From JBBQCW01 sp038319025 (GTDB lineage Bacteria; Actinomycetota; Thermoleophilia; Solirubrobacterales; Solirubrobacteraceae), in NCBI GenBank assembly GCA_038319025.1, contig JBBQCW010000001.1, positions 1-64,000 of the forward strand: a DNA stretch of 64,000 bases, written 5' to 3'. This document shows positions 25,109-33,647 of the stretch, one piece after another. How positions within the stretch are numbered: the first letter of the stretch is position 1; every line of letters begins with the position of its first letter. The notes beneath the pieces were generated by a model. The model was given only the letters and a program-made list of their open reading frames with translations. It was not told where the DNA came from and did no database searches. The translations under genes and the position numbers were made by a program.

Positions 25109-27691
25109 GTGAGCCTCCAGGACCGCACCCGCTTTGACCCCGCCGAGGTCGAGCCGCGCATCAGCGCGCGCTGGTTGGCCGACGGCCTGTACCACCCCGA
25201 GCCGGAGGGCGCCGCGGACGAGAACTACTCGATCGCCATCCCGCCGCCGAACGTCACCGGCGCGCTGCACATGGGCCACGCGCTCAACGGCTCCGTCCAA
25301 GATGCGCTGATCCGTCTGCACCGAATGCGCGGTCAGCGTGCCAAGTGGATCCTCGGCACCGACCACGCCGGCATCGCGACCCAGGCTCAGGTGGAGAAGC
25401 GCCTGATCTCCGAAGGAACGAGCCGCGAGGCGATCGGCCGCGAAGCATTCACCGAGCGCGTGTGGGAGTGGCGTTCGGAGTTCGGCGGCACGATCATCGA
25501 CCAGTTCAAACGACTGGGCGCCTCCTGCGACTACGAGGAAGAACGCTTCACCCTCGACGACGGGTACGCCAAGGCCGTCGTGAAGGTCTTCGTCGCTCTG
25601 TACGACAAGGGCTGCATCTACCGCGACCACTACATGGTCAACTGGGATCCGGGCACGGGGTCGGCCATCTCCGACCTTGAGGTCGAGGACCGCGAAGTGA
25701 CCGACACGCTGTTCTCCGTGGCCTACCCGCTCAGCGACGGCAGCGGCGAGGTCGTCGTGGCCACAGTGCGCCCGGAGACGATGCTGGCCGACACTGCCGT
25801 CGCGGTGAACCCCGCCGACGAGCGCTACACGCACCTGATCGGCAAATCCGTCGTGCTGCCGCTGGTGGGGCGCGAGCTGCCGATCATCGCCGACGACTAC
25901 GTGAAGGTGGACTTCGGCACCGGCTGCCTGAAGATCACCCCGGGCCACGACCCCAACGACTTCGAGATCGGGCGCCGTCACGGACTGGAGGAATTGAGCG
26001 CCATCGGCGAGGACGGGTGCATGACCGCGGACGCCGGCGCCTATGCCGGGCTCACGGTCGCCCAGGCCCGCACCCGTGTGGTCGCCGACCTCGAAGCCGC
26101 GGGTCAGATGCGCGCCGCAGAGCCCTACACCCACACCGTGCCGTTCTCCCACCGCTCGGGCGAGCGCATCGAGCCGCTCATCTCGCTGCAGTGGTTCATG
26201 CGGATGGACGAACTGGCCGCACCCGCGATCGCCGCTGTCCGTGAGGGCCGCGTGCGCATCCATCCCGAAAGCCAGTCGCGCCGCTACCTGGACTGGCTGG
26301 AGAACATCCGGCCCTGGTGCGTGAGCCGCCAGTTGTGGTGGGGTCACCGGCTGCCTGTCTACTACCGCGGCGAAGAGACTTACGTCGGCGCCGAGCATCC
26401 GGCCGGCGACGGCTGGACGCAGGATCCTGATGTGCTCGACACGTGGTTCAGCTCGGCGCTGTGGCCGTTCGCCACGCTTGGCTGGCCCGATGACACACCA
26501 CAGCTTCGCGCGTTCTACCCGACGAACGTGCTCTCCACCGCGCGTGACATCCTCTTCCTGTGGGTCGCTCGCATGGTGATGATGGGCATCGAGTTCACCG
26601 GCGAGGTGCCGTTCACCGACGTGTACTGCCACTCGGTCATCCAAGCCCCTGACGGGCGGCGGATGAGCAAGTCGCTCGGCACCGGAATCGACCCGTTGGA
26701 CCTGATCGACGGTGGTCCGCGCCCGCCAGTTTTCACCGAAGGTGGAGACTTTCCGGCCTACGGCGCCGACGCCGTCCGCTTCGGCCTGATGGCGATGTCC
26801 TCTACGCAAGATGTGCGGTTCAGCGAAGAGAAGGTCGCGCAAGGCCAAGCGCTGGCCAACAAGCTCTTCAACGCCTCGCGGTTCATCCTCGGCAAGGTCC
26901 CCGAGGGCACCGGCCCTGCCGCACGACCGACCACGGTGGAAGACCGCTGGATCCTGTCACGGCTGCAGCGCATCGTGGGGGAGACGACCGAGCGCGTTGA
27001 GGTCTTCGCCTTCTCCAAAGCGGTTCTCGGCTTGTACGACTTCGTCTACGGCGAGCTGTGCGACTGGTACCTAGAGCTGATCAAGACCCGCGAGATCGAC
27101 GACGACCTCGCCGCGACACTCACCTACGTGCTCAGCGAGACTCTCGCTCTCTGTCATCCCTTCATTCCGTTCGTCACCGAAGAGCTTTGGACGCACGTCC
27201 CCGGCCACGAGGACGGCCTGCTTGCCGCGGCGCCCTACCCGCGCGTAGAGCCTGCCCTCATCGACGTGCCGGCGGAGACCCGTGTGGCGGACCTGATCAC
27301 GGCCGTGACCGCCCTGCGCGCCTGGCGTGAGACCACCGACCTGCCGCCGAAGACCATCCTGCCCGCCCGCATCCCGGCGGCGTATGCCGACACGCAGACT
27401 CTGATCGCGCGCCTGGCACGCCTGGAGCCGATCGGTGACGACGGTGAGGCGTCCGCTTTGGTCCCCGTGCCGGGGGGCGTGGTGGAAATCGTCGCCGGTT
27501 ATCTGGTGGACCCAGCGGTCGAAGCGGCCAAGCGCGAGCAGCGACGGGCAGCGCTGACCGCGGAGATCGCCCGCGCAGAAGGCAAACTCGCCAACCCCGG
27601 GTTCATCGCGAAGGCGCCGCCGCACCTGATCGAGGCCGAACGCGGGAAGCTCGCCCGCTTGCGGGAGGATCTCGAGGAGACCGGGACGTGA
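25109..27691 (+). CDS. valS: Valyl-tRNA synthetase
   Basis: 860 residues. The class I signatures are PPPNVTGALHMGHALNG (HIGH, here HMGH) and GRRMSKSLGTGIDP (KMSKS). The Ile/Val/Leu-type editing domain lies between them (ATVRPETMLADTAVAVNP, then TPGHDPNDFEIG). The C-terminal end is the coiled-coil ValS arm (EAAKREQRRAALTAEIARAEGKLANPGF, quoted in parts), which separates it from IleS and LeuS. It charges tRNA-Val in the cytosol. The GTG start gives the usual SLQDRTRFDPAEVEPR opening. It overlaps folC by 4 bp (GTGA), a widespread valS-folC arrangement. Confidence 0.97.
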   Translation: MSLQDRTRFDPAEVEPRISARWLADGLYHPEPEGAADENYSIAIPPPNVTGALHMGHALNGSVQDALIRLHRMRGQRAKWILGTDHAGIATQAQVEKRLISEGTSREAIGREAFTERVWEWRSEFGGTIIDQFKRLGASCDYEEERFTLDDGYAKAVVKVFVALYDKGCIYRDHYMVNWDPGTGSAISDLEVEDREVTDTLFSVAYPLSDGSGEVVVATVRPETMLADTAVAVNPADERYTHLIGKSVVLPLVGRELPIIADDYVKVDFGTGCLKITPGHDPNDFEIGRRHGLEELSAIGEDGCMTADAGAYAGLTVAQARTRVVADLEAAGQMRAAEPYTHTVPFSHRSGERIEPLISLQWFMRMDELAAPAIAAVREGRVRIHPESQSRRYLDWLENIRPWCVSRQLWWGHRLPVYYRGEETYVGAEHPAGDGWTQDPDVLDTWFSSALWPFATLGWPDDTPQLRAFYPTNVLSTARDILFLWVARMVMMGIEFTGEVPFTDVYCHSVIQAPDGRRMSKSLGTGIDPLDLIDGGPRPPVFTEGGDFPAYGADAVRFGLMAMSSTQDVRFSEEKVAQGQALANKLFNASRFILGKVPEGTGPAARPTTVEDRWILSRLQRIVGETTERVEVFAFSKAVLGLYDFVYGELCDWYLELIKTREIDDDLAATLTYVLSETLALCHPFIPFVTEELWTHVPGHEDGLLAAAPYPRVEPALIDVPAETRVADLITAVTALRAWRETTDLPPKTILPARIPAAYADTQTLIARLARLEPIGDDGEASALVPVPGGVVEIVAGYLVDPAVEAAKREQRRAALTAEIARAEGKLANPGFIAKAPPHLIEAERGKLARLREDLEETGT

Positions 27692-28986
27692 GCGGCACGC
27701 CGGCTCCGGCGAAGGCCGCCACGACCGTGTGGACCGCCGAGCAGGCCGAGCGCTATCTGCTGGCGCTGGAGCTGTTCGGTATGCGGTTCGGGATCGAGCG
27801 GATGCGCCGCTTGCTTCGGCAGTTGGGCGATCCGCAGACCAGCTTCGCCTCCGTGCACGTCGTCGGCACCAACGGGAAGTCCTCGACGGTGCGAATGATC
27901 GCGGCCATTCTTGAGCGTCACGCTGTGGGGACGGGTGTCTTCCTGTCACCTCATCTGGTCTCGTTCTCCGAGCGCATTCGAGTCGGGGATGCCGACGTGA
28001 CACCGGAGCGCTTCGCGGCGGCCGTGCAGCGGGCGGCGGCCGCTGCCGAACAGATCGACGCAGTCGCCGAGACCGACGACCAAGTGACCCAGTTCGAGGC
28101 CGTGACCGCCGCTGCGTTCTCGGAGCTCGCCGCCGCCAACGTGGACACCGCCGTCATCGAAGCGGGGCTGGGCGGGCGGTGGGATGCCACCAACGTGCTG
28201 CCCTCCAAGGTGCAGGTCCTCACCAACGTCGCGCTGGAACACACCCAATGGCTGGGGTCGACGGTCGCCGCGATAGCCACGGAGAAGCTCGACGTCGTGC
28301 AGCCCGGCGGCACGCTCGTGGTGGGTGCCGACCTGCACCCGGACGCACTGTCGCTGGCCGAGCAGATCTGCGCTGATCGCGATGCCACCCTGGTGTGCGC
28401 CCCGGCTGACACGGGCATCCACCTGCGAGCGGCGGGGGCGTACCAGCGGGCCAACTTCGCCGTCGCCGTTGAGGCCGCGCGCGCTGCCCTTCTGGCCCGC
28501 ACCGACCCGATCGCCTTGGACCATGAGGCCGTCTTGGCTGCCGGCAACATGACCGCGGTGCCGGGCCGCTTTGACCTCATCGACACGCGCCCGGACACTT
28601 ACATCGACGGTGCGCACAACCCGGCCGGCATCACCGCGCTCGCCGCCGCGTTGGCCGGCGTACAGGAAGGACGGCGCATCGCGATAGCGGCATCAGTCCT
28701 GGAGGACAAGGATGCTGTAGGCATGCTCGGTCAACTCCTGCCACTCTGCGACGTGCTCGTGTGCACGTCGAACGCCAATCCGCGCGCCCTCGCGGCCACC
28801 GACCTCCAAGCCGCCGCCGCGGACATGGGCTTCGGCCGGATTCTCGTGGAGGCAGATCCGCACGCCGCGCTGCGCCGCGCTCGGGATGAGGCAGGCCCCG
28901 AAGGCATCGCCGTCGCGGCCGGTTCGATCTACCTCATCGCTGATCTGCTGCGCCCGGTCGGCGCCGCCCCGGGGTCCACCCTGTGA
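27688..28986 (+). CDS. folC: Bifunctional folylpolyglutamate/dihydrofolate synthase
   Basis: 432 residues of the Mur-ligase superfamily. ATP loop VVGTNGKSSTVRMIAAIL, then FLSPHLVSFSERIRVGD (folate-binding region), AGLGGRWDATNV, and the C-terminal-domain motif DGAHNPAGITALAAAL. It adds glutamate to folates and can make dihydrofolate from dihydropteroate. The GTG start overlaps the valS stop by 4 bp, and GGAG lies just upstream. Its own stop overlaps the GTG of a 39-residue membrane protein gene. No other folate gene is in the window. Confidence 0.94.
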   Translation: MSGTPAPAKAATTVWTAEQAERYLLALELFGMRFGIERMRRLLRQLGDPQTSFASVHVVGTNGKSSTVRMIAAILERHAVGTGVFLSPHLVSFSERIRVGDADVTPERFAAAVQRAAAAAEQIDAVAETDDQVTQFEAVTAAAFSELAAANVDTAVIEAGLGGRWDATNVLPSKVQVLTNVALEHTQWLGSTVAAIATEKLDVVQPGGTLVVGADLHPDALSLAEQICADRDATLVCAPADTGIHLRAAGAYQRANFAVAVEAARAALLARTDPIALDHEAVLAAGNMTAVPGRFDLIDTRPDTYIDGAHNPAGITALAAALAGVQEGRRIAIAASVLEDKDAVGMLGQLLPLCDVLVCTSNANPRALAATDLQAAAADMGFGRILVEADPHAALRRARDEAGPEGIAVAAGSIYLIADLLRPVGAAPGSTL

Positions 28987-29102
28987 GCGACGAAGACGGC
29001 CCTTCGGTCCTCGCGATGGTGCTGTCGGTGGCGGCCGTCGTCGCCATCGTGATCCTCATCTTCTTCGGCGTGGGCTACGGCTTCGGCCGATTGTTCCTGT
29101 AG
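28983..29102 (+). CDS. 39-residue single-pass membrane miniprotein
   Basis: GTG at 28983 overlaps the folC stop as GTGA, and the frame runs 39 codons to TAG at 29100-29102. It begins MSDEDGPSVLA, an acidic cytosolic start, followed by one uninterrupted ~22-residue hydrophobic segment (MVLSVAAVVAIVILIFFGVG) and the end YGFGRLFL. Topology is probably N-in. The tight coupling, clean composition and placement before another membrane protein gene argue for a real gene that length cutoffs would miss. No family is recognised. Chance remains possible at this length, although a complete transmembrane helix in a coupled frame makes it less likely. Confidence 0.6.
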   Translation: MSDEDGPSVLAMVLSVAAVVAIVILIFFGVGYGFGRLFL

Positions 29103-29108
29103 ATCATC

Positions 29109-29114
29109 TAGCCT
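29109..29114 (+). promoter_or_regulatory. Possible -10 box (TAGCCT) of the zinc-ribbon membrane protein gene
   Basis: TAGCCT ends 9 nt before the ATG at 29124 with no ribosome binding site between, so this gene may be transcribed independently of valS-folC. Confidence 0.4.
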
Positions 29115-29123
29115 TCACCGCCC

Positions 29124-29939
29124 ATGAGTCCCCATCTCGCCATCTTCGGGATCACCAACGGCACGTTGAACACGGTCGTGCAGTTCCTGCTGCTCGGGCT
29201 CGTCGTCGTGTGGATCGCGCTGATCGTCTACACCTATGCGGACGCCCGCCGCCGGATCTCCGACCCGATTCTGGTGGGTTGCGCCACGGCGGCCTCGCTG
29301 TTCCCGTACATCGGCACGGTCATCTACATGATCGTTCGCCCGCCGGAGTACCTGGAGGATGTGCGCGAGCGCGATCTGGAGATCCAAGCCACGGAACTGC
29401 GCATGAACGACGCCACGTTCCTGCCCTGCCCGCACTGCGACTACCCGGTTGGGCGCGACTATCTGCGCTGCCCATCCTGCCTGCGCAAGCTGCGCGACTC
29501 ATGCGCGTCCTGCACCAAACCGCTGGACCCGGATTGGCGCATCTGCCCTTACTGCGAAGCGGAGATAGCGGGCGTGACGCCGCCGCCGCGCAGTCGCCGA
29601 CGGACCGGTACGACAGCTGAGGACCCTGCCGTGACGCCGGCCCCCGCGGCGGCCGCCGGCGTCGCCGCCGCGAGCGGGTCGCGCTCCCGCCGAGGCTCGT
29701 CGACGACGAAGTCGGAGACGCCCGGTCCAGAAGGCGCCCCAGCCTCATCAGCCGGCCGTACCGCGAGTTCGCGGCGCCGGAGCAGCAAATCCGCCGACAC
29801 CGCTTCGGTCGGCGCTGAACCTCTCAAGCCCGACGAGGCGATGGCACCTCGTCGCACCAGGACCGGCACCACGGGCTCCAACCCCTCGGTCCCCGCGTCC
29901 GACGCGACGCCGCCGGCCGGCGGCGCGCCCACCGACTGA
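29124..29939 (+). CDS. Membrane protein with double zinc ribbon and disordered tail
   Basis: 271 residues. Two N-terminal hydrophobic segments (about 17-38, VVQFLLLGLVVVWIALIVYT, and about 50-72) are followed by an acidic linker and a cysteine-rich module with four CxxC pairs: CPHC, CPSC (preceded by RDYLRC), CASC and CPYC. Together they form two zinc ribbons at about residues 100-150. The last ~120 residues are Pro/Ala/Ser/Arg-rich and probably disordered. It is likely a cytosol-facing adaptor anchored in the membrane. Function unknown; it lies between folC and ndk, near the cell-shape operon. The zinc-ribbon call is firm and the topology is inferred. Confidence 0.8.
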   Translation: MSPHLAIFGITNGTLNTVVQFLLLGLVVVWIALIVYTYADARRRISDPILVGCATAASLFPYIGTVIYMIVRPPEYLEDVRERDLEIQATELRMNDATFLPCPHCDYPVGRDYLRCPSCLRKLRDSCASCTKPLDPDWRICPYCEAEIAGVTPPPRSRRRTGTTAEDPAVTPAPAAAAGVAAASGSRSRRGSSTTKSETPGPEGAPASSAGRTASSRRRSSKSADTASVGAEPLKPDEAMAPRRTRTGTTGSNPSVPASDATPPAGGAPTD

Positions 29940-29961
29940 TCCCCACCCCTAGGAGACCCCC

Positions 29962-30366
29962 ATGGACCGGACCCTCATCCTGGTCAAGCCCGATGCGTTC
30001 GCGCGCGGCCTGACCGGCGAGATCGTCGCCCGTTTCGAGCGTAAGGGCCTGCGCATCGTCGCCCTCGAGCGCCAGCACATCACGGCAGAGACGGCGAAGA
30101 CCCACTACGCCGAGCACGCCGAGCGTCCCTTCTTCGGTGAGCTCGTCGAGTTCATCACCTCCGGCCCGCTCGTCGCGATGGTCCTGGAGGGCCACGAGGC
30201 CGTCAAGGCGTCCCGGCAAGTGATCGGCTCCACCAACCCGATCGAGGCCGCCACCGGCTCGATCCGCGGCGACTACGCGTTGCTGGTCGGCGAGAACATG
30301 GTCCACGGCTCTGATGCCAACGAGTCCGCGGCGCGCGAGATCGGGATCTTCTTCCCGAACTTGTAG
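29962..30366 (+). CDS. ndk: Nucleoside diphosphate kinase
   Basis: 134 residues, normal Ndk length. MDRTLILVKPDAFARGLTGEI opens the fold (quoted at the limit of the motif). The catalytic phospho-His is in NMVHGSDANESAAREI, and GSTNPIEAATGSIRGDYAL binds the nucleotide phosphates. It balances NTP pools. A clear ribosome binding site, AGGAG, lies 7 nt before the ATG, as for genes inside a transcription unit. maf follows 12 bp later. Confidence 0.97.
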   Translation: MDRTLILVKPDAFARGLTGEIVARFERKGLRIVALERQHITAETAKTHYAEHAERPFFGELVEFITSGPLVAMVLEGHEAVKASRQVIGSTNPIEAATGSIRGDYALLVGENMVHGSDANESAAREIGIFFPNL

Positions 30367-30378
30367 GAACGGAGCGGA

Positions 30379-30957
30379 ATGTTCGGCGCGAATCTCGTCC
30401 TGGCCTCGCGGTCACCGCAGCGCGTCGCGATCCTCAAGCAGTTGGGGGTCGCCTTTACCGTCCGTCCGACCGACGTCGAGGAGACGTCGGTCGGTGCGCC
30501 GGCCGCCGTGGCGCTCGCGAACGCCCGGGCGAAGGCCGCGGCCCTCCCCGCAGCCGAAGGGGAGACGGTGCTGGGCGTCGACACGCTCGTCGCGCTGGGC
30601 CAGGAGATCTTCGGCAAACCCGCCGATGGCTCGGCGGCGGCGATCACCCTGGACCACCTCCAGGGCGCCGTGCATACGGTCGTCAGCGGTCTCGTGATCC
30701 GCTGCGGCGACGATGTGCGCGAGGCGGTTGCCGTCACGCACGTCACGTTCCGGCCCCTGACGGCGGAGCAGATCGCGGCCTACGTGGCCGTCGGTGAGTG
30801 GCAGGGGCGCGCGGGCGGCTACGCCATCCAGGAGCGCGGCGCGGCGCTGGTGCGAGTGATCGACGGCGATTACCTGAACGTGGTGGGCCTCCCGGTGGCC
30901 ACGTTGCTGGACATCGCGCCGGAACTCAACCGCACGGGACCGCTCACCGCGCGGTAA
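30379..30957 (+). CDS. maf: Maf-family nucleoside triphosphate pyrophosphatase
   Basis: 192 residues. The N-terminal pattern NLVLASRSPQRVAILKQLG is the Maf signature, followed by ARAKAAALP, VLGVDTLVALGQEIFGKP (catalytic-base region) and a C-terminal YVAVGEWQGRAGGYAIQERG and YLNVVGLPV. Maf proteins hydrolyse non-canonical or modified NTPs and are often encoded near mreB, as here. A CGGAG site precedes the ATG. The adjacent Ndk supports a nucleotide-pool role. Confidence 0.93.
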   Translation: MFGANLVLASRSPQRVAILKQLGVAFTVRPTDVEETSVGAPAAVALANARAKAAALPAAEGETVLGVDTLVALGQEIFGKPADGSAAAITLDHLQGAVHTVVSGLVIRCGDDVREAVAVTHVTFRPLTAEQIAAYVAVGEWQGRAGGYAIQERGAALVRVIDGDYLNVVGLPVATLLDIAPELNRTGPLTAR

Positions 30958-31000
30958 ATCGGGATTTGCGGCAGTTTTCCGCATTGCAACGCGGATTTCG

Positions 31001-31028
31001 CTGACACGGTGTAGGACTGACCTACGCT
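31001..31028 (+). promoter_or_regulatory. Candidate promoter of the mreB operon
   Basis: CTGACA (31001-31006), a 16-bp spacer and TACGCT (31023-31028) form a plausible housekeeping promoter. It would give a leader of about 75 nt before the mreB ATG. The region just before it, from 30958, is less G+C-rich than its surroundings. Confidence 0.42.
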
Positions 31029-31110
31029 AGACTGACCTCCAGGTCGGCCCACCGCCCTGCTCACGTGCGGAAGGATCCGCACGCAGCGCCCGGGCCGCTC
31101 TTCTCCCCAG

Positions 31111-32160
<1,050 letters not shown>

Positions 32161-32195
32161 GACGATGAGCGCAGCGCGACCCCACCACCAGACTT

Positions 32196-32210
32196 TGGAG
32201 ACGTTCTCCA
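32196..32210 (+). promoter_or_regulatory. Palindrome enclosing the mreC ribosome binding site
   Basis: TGGAGA (32196-32201), a 3-nt loop CGT, and TCTCCA (32205-32210) form a perfect 6-bp stem that ends one base before the GTG start of mreC at 32212. It pairs the only purine-rich site (GGAG) available to mreC. In RNA it would hide that site; as DNA it is a 15-bp operator-like palindrome. Confidence 0.5.
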
Positions 32211-32211
32211 C

Positions 32212-33078
32212 GTGTACGACAGAAAGACCGTTCGCCGCAGGCGAGCAGTCCTCGGGCTGCTGGTCGCCGGCGCCCTGATCCTGCTCACCGCCTACTTCGG
32301 GGAGTCCGCCGGTGGCGGGCTTCACTCAGTGCAGCGCGGTGTGTTCTCGATCGTTTCGCCCATTCAGGACGGCGCCAGCCGTGCTCTGAAGCCGATCCGC
32401 GACGCCGTGGGGTGGGTCGGCGACACGTTTTCCGCCAAGGGGCAGCTCGCCGACCTGCGCAAGCAGCGCGACCAGCTGCGCCAGAACGTGGCCAGTGGGG
32501 AGGAGGCGCTGCGCGAGAACGCTCGTCTCCAGGGACTCCTGAACCTTGACACGACGCTCAACCTCAAGCAGTACAGCCCCGTCAGTGCCAGGGTGATCGG
32601 GGTCTCGCCGACCGTCTGGTTCGCCACCGTCAATATCGACTCGGGAACCGGGGACGGCGTACGCACCGACATGCCGGTGATCAACGACGCCGGGCTGGTG
32701 GGCAAGGTCAGCGTCGCAGCGAGCGATGCGGCCAAGGTGTCGCTCATCACCGACAGCAGCGTTCAGGTGTCGGTGCGCGTGGCGCAGAGCGGCGTCTCGG
32801 GTCTGGTGCAGGCGTCGGTGGGCAACCCGGATGATCTGCTCATGCGGTACACGAGCAAGCGCGACCGAGTGCTGCCCGGGCAGCGGGTCGTCACCGCCGG
32901 CACGACCTCCAGCCGGCTGGAGTCGCCGTACCCGCCCGGCATCCTGGTGGGAACGGTCACACACGTCGACGACGCGGGCACCGATGCCCAAGTCGTCCAC
33001 GTCGTTCCGGCCGCGGACATGCACCGGCTCGAGTTCGTGCAGGTCCTGACCCGCAAGTTGAACGGCAACCGGCCGTGA
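32212..33078 (+). CDS. mreC: Rod shape-determining protein MreC
   Basis: 288 residues. A short basic N-terminus (KTVRRRR) precedes one membrane helix (~11-30, VLGLLVAGALILLTAYFG). A coiled coil follows (LADLRKQRDQLRQNVASGEE) and then the extracellular double beta-barrel (ARVIGVSPTVWFATVNIDSG, GLVGKVSVAASDAAKVSLIT). It links MreB to PBP2/RodA outside the membrane. The GTG start lies 51 bp after mreB, and its stop overlaps mreD as TGATG. Translation may be restrained by the palindrome at 32196-32210. Confidence 0.94.
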   Translation: MYDRKTVRRRRAVLGLLVAGALILLTAYFGESAGGGLHSVQRGVFSIVSPIQDGASRALKPIRDAVGWVGDTFSAKGQLADLRKQRDQLRQNVASGEEALRENARLQGLLNLDTTLNLKQYSPVSARVIGVSPTVWFATVNIDSGTGDGVRTDMPVINDAGLVGKVSVAASDAAKVSLITDSSVQVSVRVAQSGVSGLVQASVGNPDDLLMRYTSKRDRVLPGQRVVTAGTTSSRLESPYPPGILVGTVTHVDDAGTDAQVVHVVPAADMHRLEFVQVLTRKLNGNRP

Positions 33079-33647
33079 TGACCGCCCCCACCCCACGGCT
33101 CGTGTTCCGCCTGACGTTGCTGGGCGTGGTCGCCGTGATCGTGCAGGTCGCCGCCGTGGGGCAGCTGGAGATCTTCGGTGCCGACGCTGATCTCGTTCCG
33201 CTCGTCGTCGCGTCGGCAGGCTTCCTGTGCGGATCGCTGACGGGCGCGGTGTACGGGTTTGCCGTCGGCCTCTTCCTTGACATCGCTCTCGTGCAGACGA
33301 TGGGCGTCTCGTCGCTGCTGGAACTCACCGTCGGCTACGGGGCCGGCCGCGTGCGGGAACTGCGTGACCCGCAGGGTGCACTGGTTCCCGTCGCGCTGGG
33401 CGCGGGGGCGACGGCGGTCGCGGCGATCGGCTTCTCGCTGATCCAGTTTCTGCTCGGCGCGGACGCCCCGGTCAGCTGGATCCTCGTGTCCGACATTCTC
33501 ATCACCATCCTCATCAACGCGGCGATCGCCATCCCGGTGTACGCCGTGGTGCGGCGCTGGCTCACGCCGGCGCTTCCCGATGACCCGCGGCGCCGCCGGC
33601 GCCGGGCCTACACGACCGGCGGGCTCAGCCCGCTGTCGCGCTCATGA
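33078..33647 (+). CDS. mreD: Rod shape-determining membrane protein MreD
   Basis: 189 residues from the ATG that overlaps the mreC stop (TGATG); a GTG one codon earlier is also possible. It has five to six hydrophobic segments (LVFRLTLLGVVAVIVQVAAV, then LVPLVVASAGFLCGSLTGAV, and ILVSDILITILINAAIAIPV) as expected for MreD. The C-terminus is basic (DDPRRRRRRAY). The call rests on topology plus position between mreC and mrdA, since MreD is poorly conserved. Its stop overlaps mrdA by 4 bp (ATGA). Confidence 0.9.
   Translation: MTAPTPRLVFRLTLLGVVAVIVQVAAVGQLEIFGADADLVPLVVASAGFLCGSLTGAVYGFAVGLFLDIALVQTMGVSSLLELTVGYGAGRVRELRDPQGALVPVALGAGATAVAAIGFSLIQFLLGADAPVSWILVSDILITILINAAIAIPVYAVVRRWLTPALPDDPRRRRRRAYTTGGLSPLSRS

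Noticed and set aside
25052..26848. 598-codon minus-strand frame opposite valS
   Set aside because: Antisense to diagnostic synthetase motifs, with no family features of its own.
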